A stretch of 64,000 nucleotides of DNA from Caenorhabditis remanei (lineage: Eukaryota > Nematoda > Chromadorea > Rhabditida > Rhabditidae): contig NC_071333.1 of assembly GCF_010183535.1 (NCBI RefSeq), forward strand, positions 18,226,587-18,290,586. Reading direction: 5' to 3'. Below the pieces are notes generated by a model that worked only from the letters and a program-made list of their open reading frames with translations, was not told the origin of the DNA and ran no database searches. Position 1 is the first letter of the stretch; the number at the start of each line of letters is the position of its first letter. The position numbers and the translations under genes were made by a program. Positions 33,901 through 44,800 of this stretch are shown piece by piece.

Positions 33901-35261
33901 GATTCTCAAGTTTTCGACACCCCTTATCTCGAAAGATCTTAGACAAACCGGCATTACGCAAATTCGGGTGAAACGGTCTAGAGATGTGGGGTGTCCGTGT
34001 CGTTAGAATCGTCCAAACCGTTCATAGCGATAAGATCTGAAGATGGTGGTAAAAAATGTTGAAGCTGTCTCCCGAGATCTTCCAAAATTGAAGTTTTATA
34101 GGCTTTTCTTGATTTGACATACTCTGGAAATACGTTTGAACCGTTTTTCCTGGCATCTCCTTTCAAAGTTTCCAAATTTTAAGAACTTCCTCCCGTTTCT
34201 TACCGTTAACCAGTCTATGCTGAATTCTAAGTCTTTTATTCTATTCCTGACCTTTCAACCATCATACTTCAAAGTGCATAAGCGGTCCAGAGGAGGTGTG
34301 AATAGCGAGAGGCAATGGCGCCCCGCCCCCTCGCCTCAATATTCCGCGTCCGTAGTTTTCAACGCCCAGAACTGTCCGCATTTTTTTTTTTGTCGCGAAC
34401 GAGACGCAGACACCCTCCATCCACACCCATTCCATCACTTCGTCCGTCTTTGTCCTTGACAATTGGCTCGTCTCGCCCCGGACGGGGTCCTGCCCTCCTC
34501 TCCGCGTCTCCCGTCGCCCACCACTTTTTATTATACCAGTGATGGTGAGGGGGGATGGTGCGATGCTCGCTCCTCTATGTACCAGTATGTGTGCTCATTT
34601 TCGCGCTGCTGCCCCCACTTCTTTTATTTTCTTTTCTCTCTTCAATTGATAGTGCAATAAGAAGGTCAAGGTATAGGCAACACATGTTGCCAAATGGAAT
34701 CGAGTCGAGGCCTCCGTCAATGCTATCAGCTGTGTATGTACACACATTTCTTTTTACTTACTTCTCTATTTCCCTATTTCCCATATGATCAGAACTTCAT
34801 TAGCACTTTCTTTACTTTCTAAGACGCTTTTCTAGAAAAGAGGCGAAACTTTCCGAATCTTCACGCTACCTTATCTCCATCCAACCAGATGTTTCTAGTG
34901 CCTTCTTGATCTCTGAAAAATTAGACCATGTGACTTATCGTCTCGTGCAACATCACCAGTCTACACAAAACGTTTCATTTCTGTCTCGGTTCAAAGGAAA
35001 CTGTCAATCCAAGTATTTTGTTTTAAATTATTTTTGTCGTTTTGTCGATTCCTTGTTCCTTTCTTTTTCTGTCAATCTCTTTTATTGAAACAGATGTGTT
35101 TTCATTTATAATCTCCACCCACCACTTGTTTGTGAACTAATTTACTTTTCTCTCTTTCTCCTTTTCCCTCTCTCTCCCTTCCAATCTTATCATACCATCT
35201 TCTTATTTTTTTCTTTTTTACAGTTTGGGTCCCTCTTTCAATCACTTTTATCAAATTCATA

Positions 35262-35720
35262 ATGGCTCGTCCACCACAAGTCGAAGACGCTTCTTCTCCA
35301 CGCATGCAATCCGCGCCAATCAACATTGCTTATGGAAACCAGAATGATCAGCGATTCTGGAGAGATAACTACCACCATTGGAGCAATCATCATCAGAATC
35401 AATTTGACGATAGCGATCACGAAGAGGTCGAGCAGAACCATCACGAAGACAACAATCAGGATTGTTTTATGATGATGCACGATGGATTCTCGGGCGGTAT
35501 GGTTGACTCTTCTGATGAAGTCGAGAATGTAGAGGAATGCGTGAGCGCCGTCGATGATGACGTCATCCGAAAAATGGAACAGCAGACAAACGATGCGATA
35601 ACACAACAAAAAGTGGCTGAGATGAGCGATGACCTTTTCGAACAGCTGTTGGCGGAGAACGAGCGCAAGTTGCGACAACTGATCAGCTACGTCGAGAATG
35701 TCCATCTTGTTCTCAAATAA
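35262..35720 (+). CDS. Small acidic His/Asn/Asp-rich protein, unknown function
   Basis: One uninterrupted frame of 152 codons, 38 bases after a TTTTTTACAG acceptor at 35223 (trans-splice or 5' UTR intron). The middle is rich in His, Asn, Asp and Glu (HHEDNNQ), with an acidic MVDSSDEVENVEE segment. The C-terminal 45 residues look like an amphipathic helix or short coiled coil (KVAEMSDDLFEQLLAENERKL is the core). Just after the stop, CTCAAG followed by a GTTAGT donor at 35735 and a TTACAG acceptor ending at 36103 could be a 3' UTR intron. I do not recognise the family. The even codon use and the isolated gene-like context argue it is real. Confidence 0.6.
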   Translation: MARPPQVEDASSPRMQSAPINIAYGNQNDQRFWRDNYHHWSNHHQNQFDDSDHEEVEQNHHEDNNQDCFMMMHDGFSGGMVDSSDEVENVEECVSAVDDDVIRKMEQQTNDAITQQKVAEMSDDLFEQLLAENERKLRQLISYVENVHLVLK

Positions 35721-38700
35721 TTTATCGTCTCAAGGTTAGTATAAGTAGTATTACTGCAAAAAGTATAGCTGCAGAACAACTTATATGCAAAAGAGTGTTC
35801 TTTTGGCCCTGAACACACATTGTTCTTATACCATGCAAATTTGTGGGAGTAGATGTGTCTATGTACATAATGTAATATATGCATAGCGGTGGGAACAATT
35901 CTTCAAAGATACTGTAAGGAGTGCAGAAGATTGGCAAATACAATGGGAACCGTTTAATAAGAGGAGTCCTCTTATATGAGAGGTTAGGTAACAGGATTAG
36001 GCATCGAGTTTCAAGTTTCAAGATTTACATATAAAACATACCTGTAGGGTACTACTAGTACTCAACAAATATCTTTGTCATATAATATATTCTTCTATTA
36101 CAGTAACCTCCGGCCTTAACTCCAAATCTACAACACCTCAACGCCAAAAACCAACTCAACAATGAAAACCGTTGCCAACTCTTTTCTCTCCCCGTCCTCT
36201 ATCCCCGTTCACTTTTGTCCCAGTTCACTTTTGTCCGCGTACCCCTAAACACTCCTCAAATGTATTCTGATACCTTTACCTCTGTCCTCACCGACTCTTT
36301 ATACGAGCTCCATTACTCGCTAATCCCTCATTCATCATATTCCCTCGACAGTCCCCGAATCACCTCACATTACCATATTTATTGTACTCCTAAAACTCAT
36401 GGGTTAACCAGGACTTTTTTCACATTTTCATTTTTTGAATATGATATGGTATTATAATTCTTTGGGAAACTAACACTTTTACTGACATTGAGATTTCATG
36501 ATGATGCATATATTCATTTATTTATATATACTGTGATTAGAAATCTGTATAGCCTCCTTCTCTACTAGAATCCCTTACATCTTTCCATCGCCTCTTCCCT
36601 TCGCTCCCTTCAATTCCTGAAAATGCCGGAAAATACAAACATTTAGCATCATTGTAGCTGTCTATAACTAAACATTCTGAAATTTTGGTTCAAGTGATTA
36701 TATTATAATAAAATCTGTGGGTAAACAAGTACAGCTGTGTCAGTCACAAGAGAAATTGATAAGAAGATAGTTCCTAAAATACAAATGTTCTCTGCCTCTC
36801 TAAGAGTTCAACGATCCGATGACCGTGTTGACGGATGATGGCGGGAGGGGGGAAGGAAAACCACAGGGCGGCATGTGCCCTTTTGACAGGTCGTCAGAAG
36901 GTCCCGTGGTTTTTTGATCTCGAGAAAGAAAGAGAAAAACGACGCAATCGATGTGATCATATGATAGGGAATGTCTGAGACTGAGACACCGAAAACTCAA
37001 AGAGCAATAAAACATAAAAACAATAAGGTGTGCCATTTGAAAAAATGAGGAATATCTCTATTAGTGACGTCACCTTCACAACCGGAACAATATATTTCTG
37101 TTTTGCTCGCCAATCTCTTATCACCAATAATTGAACACTTTGGCGCCAACGAATAAAATTCCTCTAACATTTGGCGCCATTCTGTGAGCATAAACACTCT
37201 GTCACATGAAGATTTGTGTCACATCATATGGGTAATTGAACATCTTCTATTAGTTCCGTTCGTTACAATATTTGAAGAGGACCGCCGCCATGGGAAACCA
37301 CACAAAGAACAAATCACGTGACTTTTCGAATGGTGTAAAATGTTTGTTACAATTTGCAACAATTTTTTTTTTCAATTACGCTTACTATGGCATGTCTACC
37401 GCATGTCATTTACAAACCGTAAAAAATGTAAAAATACAGTCAATTCTTATCGGCGAGTATTCAAAAGGCAATAAAATGTTGAAAATGGAATACTTCTGAT
37501 TGGCAGGTACCTAAAATCATTCGATGTATTGTTGGGAGTCGTACCGACCACGTTAAAGGGGATTAGTGGAACAATAATCGGATAATGGTTGGAATTTGAA
37601 ATTTGATAAGCCACGTGGATTTTTGAATTCTAAGGCAAAAAACAGATAGGGCAGTGACGTTTGTTCCCAGAATTTTTTTGCAGCTCTTATCATTGGGTTT
37701 TATTTTTTCCCGAAATTTTTCGCGAATGCTTTTTTTCAATACATTCCGAACCAAAATAATCTCATCAACTATTACCAAATCTTGCATGTTTTACACAACG
37801 AAAAAGATTTAAGTTTCCGTTTCACATCAAACAAGTTACATTACCAATTTTCCACACCAATGCCTTGAGTGTTCTCATCACAATTCAAATAAAATTCCAC
37901 GCATACTGAAAGGTCAACACTGAAGGCGCCTCGCCTGAAGACAACACAAAATGAGATAACATGTTGCCACCATTGCGGGGGCCGAGAAGAAAGAAAGAAA
38001 GAAAAAAGGTCTCGATACCATCGTTCCAATTCAAAGACATTTCTCACCTGTCTCTCAAAGATTTTCCTAATCCTTAGTTTTGACTTCCTCGCCAGTTTGT
38101 TTGCACTTTCAAAAGAAAAACAACAGCGTCCCTTTTTTCTTTATCTATCAGAAGGTCAGCATGTGAATGAGACATGGACAACTGACATGGAGTAATGATT
38201 GGCGGTGAAAAACTATGATGGGAAGGGAAGGAACATCTGAAGGTCTGTCTGATGTATATGAGACCTTGGAGGAGTTGACTCTCCTTGAACATCATAAGGT
38301 AAACAAACATGTAGGGGATGGATTTCTTTAAATTTGACAAACTTGTCAAATTTCGGCTCGGGCTTCAGGAAAAGGTACTAATTTTTCGAATTTTTGTCAA
38401 TTTACATCAAAAAATCCAATTTCTTGATGCATACCTAGTTTCTGATTGAATTATAAGGTATAGTAAAAAATTCGATTTTTTTCGGAGAAAGTTCAAAAAA
38501 ATTTAAAAATTAGTTCAAAAGTTAAATGTTCGAATTTCATACACCCGAGTCCAGAAAAATTCCGACTTTGGCCCGTCCCGGCCCGCCCGGCCTGTGACAA
38601 GTTTGGTATTTCACTTTCGAGTATTTCCTGGCCACTAAAACAAACGGCTCCCAAAACTTATGCAGTCGGGTCCGCTTTCTGACTCAGTACTCGACACCGG

Positions 38701-39283
38701 AACACAAAATAGTGAATCATCTTCCTTCATTGTCTTCTTGCTCACACATCTTTCGTCGCATGCATTTTTTATTAACATATCCAAAAAGGACAAAAGAAAT
38801 GAGTTGCTATTAAAAAATGGAAATTGGAAAGGGTCCGGAAGAATTTGGGGGAAGGGGGGAGGGGGAGATAATTTCAAACATTGGATGTTTCGGAATGCGA
38901 ATTACTCATTGAATAAATAATGAATGAAAGTGGAAAAAAGGAAGGTGGGAGGGGAAAGACGTTTAACAATAAAAAAGCTCAGACACAGGAAGTTAGATGG
39001 TGGTTTTTTTCACGGGGGGAAGAATTTGGTTTATTAAAAAAGCGGTTGACGGACATATAAGCGATGACGTGTGGAGCAGGAAAAGTTTTGTTTTTTCTCG
39101 AAAAACGGAAGGGTGGAGGAGGGAAAATGTTGCATAGTCTTAGAAATAGGAAATAGGAAAATATTTTGGTGTTAGTACATTCAAATTATCCACTTTTTCA
39201 AATAACGAGAGCAAAAAAGCTGGAAACTTTGAAAAAAAAAGTTTGGAAAAAGATCAGCGATAACAAAAAAAAGTGACGCATAC
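35721..39283. other. Intergenic region between the acidic-protein gene and the zinc-finger gene
   Basis: No gene is supported. Contents are a probable 3' UTR to about 36600, G-rich minus-strand-biased tracts (36835-36910 and 38855-38870), and a GGGCC-family foldback at 38337-38606. Small frames are scattered and unpersuasive. Confidence 0.55.
38337..38606. repeat. GGGCC-family foldback element
   Basis: It starts with AAACTTGTCAAATTTCGGCT, and its end is complementary to CCAAACTTGTCACAGGCCGG, with GC-rich CCCGGCCC text near each end and an AT-rich middle. Confidence 0.7.
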
Positions 39284-41635
39284 TCAAGAGTGGACAGGAT
39301 TAGCTGCAAAATTGAAAAACTGGTTTTCATCTCCAGTAGTCATAGTGGTTGGAGACACATCAGCTGGTGGAGTTGGGAGCGGAGAGACAAAGTTGTTAGC
39401 GTTGAGAGTCATTTGGTTAAACAATGGGGTCAGAAGATTGATCATGGCGGCTTGTTGTTGTATTTTTTGGTAAGTGAACTGGTAGCACTGGCTTAGAATC
39501 TGGTTTTGGGGAAAAGGGAAAGAACACATCGAATTCTGCATCAGTGAGTTCTGCAACGGCATTTTGAGCATTGAGGCTGCAAGGAGTGGGAACGGAGTCA
39601 GTGGTGGGAAGAGGAATGGGTTTGGCATCATTGGTGATGACGGCGTAGATGGATTGAATACTGGGAGACACATCGCACTGGAAAGTTGATGCTCTGGTTG
39701 ATGAACCTCAAAGACAATGAAATGTGGTGTGTACATATCGTCCGGCATGCTTTTTCAAAGAAACTATGTTTCATCTCTAGTGCTATACAACAACAGTAAT
39801 GTTAGTAACAAAAAACAACACAAGCATTACTACATTACTACTGAACGCTGCTACTTACCGGGCTTCCTTTCCTGTGACTATGAATTTTTGGCTGGTAAGC
39901 TCTATACTGTCCTGTAGAGTACTTGGGCATCAAGTCTGGATGAATAGCTTTGAAATGTTTTCTAAGCGACGACGGATCGGTGTAGCTTTTTCCGCAGTTT
40001 TCCACAAGACAGAAATACGGCTTCTGAAATAAACTCCCTTGATTTTCTAAAATTGGATTTGTTATTACCAATGAGGAATGGGTGCGGTTTCTATGCTTAG
40101 CGCAGTCCGAAGCATTACTGAACTTTTTCAAGCAGCCAGCGTAATCACATGCATATGGCTTTTCTCCGGTATGAGTGCGTCGGTGAGTTTTGAGGTTCTC
40201 TCTACGACTGTACTTCTTTCCACAGTTTTCCCACTGAAAATCAGAGTTGTGAGTGAGATTTCTTCTACTTTCACTAACATCACACTCGTGTGGTTTTTCT
40301 TTTGTGTGAGTACGCAGATGAGCAGTTAGTTGATAGAATGCTGAGAACATTGGGCGATCGCACCCGTCCCAGAGACAAATTCTGGTGTCAGAGTTGACAT
40401 GAAGTGCCATATGTGCATAGAAGTCCTGGAAATCAGCGTTGAAGCGAATTCAAAAAAATTAACTGTTAGAAAGCAGAAGCAACTAGAAGGTAAAGCACAT
40501 GCAGTCCATGAAATTATCAAACTCACATTTTTATTGGTAAAAGTTTTGTGGCACCTGTTCCATCTACATTCATGGACCTCTTCTCCATTATCACACTGCA
40601 CCACTGAATCAAGCTTCTTGAGGTACACTTTGTTGGTACCTGGTGGACGCCCGACTCGTTTTCCCTAGAATAATTAAATCAAAAGATGTCCCGCGCTTGC
40701 TAGGAAAGGTCGTGGAGCCAGTTTGGAGTCATGTAGTAAACCCAATATCATTAGAACGCTGAAAATACGCTGACTCCAAATATGTATTTTCTTTTTGCCC
40801 TTGAGGTCTGGTATTCAAGAAAAAAAAGATCGACGTTGTTAAAAAAGTCAAATAATTATTAATTTTTTGAATTTTGTTGCAGTTTTCTGTTAAAAAGAAA
40901 TGATTCGTCATTTTTCAGAACTTTGACCTAATGTTTCTTGAATCCTAGGTCTCAAGGGCAAAAACTAAACACATGTTTGAAATCAGCGTTTTCTCAGCTT
41001 TTTAAAGATATAGGTCTCGTCCTATAACTCTAGACTGACTCCATGACCTTTCCTGGTTAGGAACATACGTTGCAGGTCAGACGCGGTGGTTTCTGACAGA
41101 TTGGCACACCGGGATCATTCACGTTGTTCTGGTCCGTTGGTACCTTCCGAAAGATCCCTGAGGTAAAAAGGTACAAATACATTTTTTTCAATTTTTGATT
41201 TGAATCTGAATCCGTCTACCTTAGAGTGCACATGACACCCCGTAAAGTGAAAATAATCTGAGATTAGTGACGAGTGCATACTACAATACCGACCAGTAAA
41301 CATACCTGCTGCTGATTCATTGAATGGAAAAGATCGGACACCTAAGTTGGATGACGCGATGACTTCATCTGAAACAGAACCCCTTCCAAAATGTCTCTTT
41401 GCATTTTTCGCTTACTCAATGATATGGGAGGTTTGATGAGCCAATTGCACTCAGACAAGCCACCCGATGGGCTCAAGCTTGAGCAGTCGCTTGCCGGGGT
41501 GGCAGAATTGGAATAGCTAGACTGTGGAGTTAGTGCTTGGAGCGATGAGATCGATGTTGAGTTGAAGTTGAATGGTGGCAGAGAAGTTGGTGGTGTCACC
41601 GAAAATGTTGAGGAAAGAACGTTCTCGATATTCAT
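39284..41635 (-). CDS. GLI-family transcription factor with five C2H2 zinc fingers
   Basis: Exons 41416-41635, 41306-41368, 41069-41157, 40527-40664, 40279-40425, 40069-40233, 39859-40023 and 39284-39706 give about 469 residues. Finger 1 has the GLI-type CxWxxC start (CRWNRC). The other fingers follow GLI order, including [31 protein letters not shown] and [15 protein letters not shown], which are nearly diagnostic of the GLI/TRA-1 group. Linkers are GEKP-like. GKRVGRPPG before the fingers resembles an AT-hook. The N-terminus is Ser/Thr-rich and the C-terminus Pro/Asn/Gln-rich, as in activation domains. It should act as a nuclear DNA-binding regulator. The last acceptor reads TTTGAG rather than TTTCAG; it is chosen because it preserves phase and a 141-codon frame. 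A TTCCAG acceptor 27 bases inside would give another frame of 85 codons. The intron at 40665-41068 holds a family-2 foldback. Confidence 0.88.
40700..41056. mobile_element. Foldback MITE, family 2 (intronic copy)
   Basis: CTAGGAAAGGTCGTGGAGCC opens the left arm, and the complement of the right end reads CCAGGAAAGGTCATGGAGTC. The arms are about 160 nt. It fills almost the whole 404-nt intron of the GLI-type gene. Confidence 0.85.
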
Positions 41636-41817
41636 TTCGATTTGAAAGGAGTTAAGCGGTTCCTAACTGAAATCAAACATTTATTTGGGAAATTTCCGGA
41701 AAAAATAAAAAGTTGAACAGAACGAATGTAAGATAATTTAAAAAAAAACATACACTTGTACTTATCCTAGCTCTACTGGCTTATCTGTACACGCGATTTC
41801 CTTGACCTATATAATCA

Positions 41818-41885
41818 TACTTGTCAAAAATCGGGCCGGGCCGAGATTTTTCCTGATTTTGGCCCGGCCCGACCCGTAACAAGTA
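41818..41885. repeat. Compact GGGCC palindrome
   Basis: A 68-nt near-palindrome: ACTTGTCAAAAATCGGGCCG on the left, with CGGCCCGACCCGTAACAAGT on the right. It is the shortest member of the GGGCC family and could form a long hairpin. Confidence 0.8.
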
Positions 41886-44800
41886 CGTATATAATTATAT
41901 TAAAGGGATGTGGACTTCCTGCACCAGGGGATTAGAAAGAAAACGGGCGGTGAGAAAAAAGAAAAAAGACAAATCTGCACCCCCTACAGTAGGATTTATA
42001 TCACACCATGTGAGAAAATGTTAAAAATAAAAGTGCGTTGAAAGCGACCAAAGAGATTAGGGCAGATTTATGGCACTTTGAATGCTATGGCCCTCCAAGA
42101 AGCCAGACTAACTCATGTTCTTTTTTTCAAGAAAAGAGAAGATAGAAGATGATGAGGGAAAAAGAAAAAATAGTCGGACATCATTTAAACAAACGGAGCA
42201 AGATGAAAATGAGAATGAACCCATCGCCGTGAGGAGGACTCATTCATCATTTATTCTTCTGAAGGGGACAAAAGGACAAAAAAGGAGAAAAAGAGATATC
42301 CGCCCCTTTTTAGTGTTTTCTTGAATTTTTAGTTTTGGCTCTATCAAGAAAAGAGGACGAGTGGACGTCGGTTCATTTTCTGTCAGAAAACGTTGTTAAT
42401 TTCTTTTATTTCACAAATGGGATGCTCCGGAAAAAAATGAAAGGAGTCTTGACAAAATGTGAGTCAAGTGAGAATGATGGCAATTTGTGGGGTGCTCCGG
42501 GAGCTGGCCGAATAAATACAGCCCACACATGCTGCTCCTTCTCTCAAACGGGGTCTAGGAGCCCACCACAAGGCGGATCTAACAGAATAATTATGTGTAC
42601 GCTAGCTACCGTATGACAACGGGAGAGCAATAACAAAAACGAAAAATGCAATTTATGTTGAATTGTTGTCAGGCGGGGACTACTGTTGGTTGAGGTAGTA
42701 AAGTGATAAAGGATAATTTTTTTGGGAACTGACAGGTAATATTTGAACATATTACACTGAATGAATAATCAGTTAAGATTCCTATGAGATTTAAGCTTAC
42801 TTACTAGTTTTTTACTACTTTTTTATTAAGGACCATGTCTCTGGGACTTCTTTGGTAATTTTTTAGATAAAAACGAGATAATTAGCGTAAACCTGATTCA
42901 AGCTACCGACAGTTGTTTTATCGGAGAAAAATGAGTTGCTGTATATATAACAGGAATACAAATAATAACCAGATGGTGAATCTGTTGTCAAGAACTTAAA
43001 TATGAAAATACAGTATACCTCACTATAACCTGATATTATGATCTCAGAACTAGAATTCCTCTAACTCTAATTATTTGATCACACCTTCTCATTGATGTAT
43101 GTTTACTTACATCGGCCATATGTTTTCTACGATTCAAAAATGCTGGTTAATCTTATGTTTGAATAATTTTGATATCTCAAACTCAGTTTATAAAACATGT
43201 TTGCTGCTTGGGAGGTTTTGCGCAAGGAAGCTCAACATTTGAAAACATTTTCTCTTTTAAAAGAATATAAAGTTTGTTTGTGGAGGAAACGTGAAATCAT
43301 GAGCCTATCGGCTGAGTTTTGTAAGTGAAAAATAAAAAATTTAAACGAGGTAATTTAAATAAGTAATCAACACAACACTGGGCAAAAAACATATTTGATA
43401 ATGACCACAGAAATGAAACGATAAAAACATTTAAGAGCATTTTTTACTGAAAAATATAAAGTTTTTCTGAAAATCATAAACTGTATCTGATAAGAACAGT
43501 AAAATTACATGATCATAAAATGTGTTCAGTGATTCTTAATAATACAGTTTCGTTTTACGGTGCAATGGGAAATCAGATGCATAACGGAACAGTTAGCCAA
43601 GCCACATAATAATGATTTAAGAAATGGGATTAGAAATGATTGAATGTTTTAAGAATAATTGTTTGATTTTGTTATATTTTTCGGAATATATTACAGTGTA
43701 CTTAAGAAACGTGTGAAAGCTGGAAAATAAAGTTGTTATAGCTTAAGTTCTACCGTGGTCACATTCAGGCGCTATTTTATATACTGTAACCATAATCAGT
43801 CCGGAGAAAGTAAGTATGCATTTTTTCATGGGGTAGTCTGCGAATACTACATGTATTTTACATTCCGGGTAAACTCAGCTGCTCAGAAAACGAAGACTCA
43901 CAGCTACATCAACGCGCAACAGTTACAGTAACCGACCAGCCTTCCAAGAACATTTGACCAGGGTCCCCGTATTGCGGTTTCGTGTCTTTAAAAAAAGTGT
44001 AGACTATTAAGCCACCTACCTGATGATGTGAAAGTCACACGGCCACCATGAATGAGTATTGCTCGTTGCACGTCTAGACTACAAAAAAGAGAGATCTAAA
44101 AGACCAAGAGGGGGAGGACCTGAGCAAGATCACCTAGACAAATGTGAAAGAAGGGCGTCTTGCCATACCGACACCTGAAATCGTGGGAATTCATTTTTCT
44201 ATGACAAAGTGCAGACTATGACAAAGTGCAGTGAGATTTTGGAAAAAGGCTCCAAACGAAAATTACTAGATCAAAATGTATTTTATATGCAGAAATACAA
44301 ATTTTATAGAATGAACATTTGGCCAGTTCAGAGCACGAAAATCTATTTTTGCATTCGGTTCCATTCAATTGATAGCGTCCTAGGAATGCGCTTATAAGTT
44401 ACTACAATGGATAAAGTGAACATTATCGGCACGCGGAGTCTTGAACACATGCCTAGTATAATCAGTATGTGTCTCCCGGGATCTTACTTTTATTCTTAAT
44501 CATAATTATTTTCACGCCTCGTTGAATATTGAGCACCGGACAAGAACGACAAGAAAATTGTGCGTAGTGATATGGAGTATAAACAGGGGTTTGTTAGTCT
44601 GGAGTTCGCCTTAGAGCACGAAATAAAGAACTTTTAATTTGTAAAGGTACTACTGTAGTTTTTGAGGATAAGTGAGCCAGAAAAGTCAGTAAGTCATCTT
44701 TTTGGAAAAGTCGGGTCGTGATTTTGTAAGAGAGAGTTATGACGACACCATTATTCCATTTGTATTCAATTTGAGAAGCTCAATCACATAAATCAGAAAA

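Larger units (their letters stand above)
29300..35261. other. Long intergenic region, no gene supported
   Basis: AT-rich and pyrimidine-rich tracts without coding signal. It includes a GGGCC-family remnant near 29826, G-runs at 31050-31061 and 33383-33393, a (TG)n run near 32889, two family-2 foldback elements (below), and a GC-richer block at 34290-34540. The frame of 188 codons starting at 32253 crosses a foldback element and a T/C-rich tract and is not credible. 35100-35223 is a pyrimidine-rich stretch leading to the acceptor of the next gene. Confidence 0.6.

Noticed and set aside
42670..42690. TGAGGTAGTAAAG resembling the let-7 seed
   Set aside because: The match stops after the seed, and the flanks do not fold into a microRNA-like hairpin.
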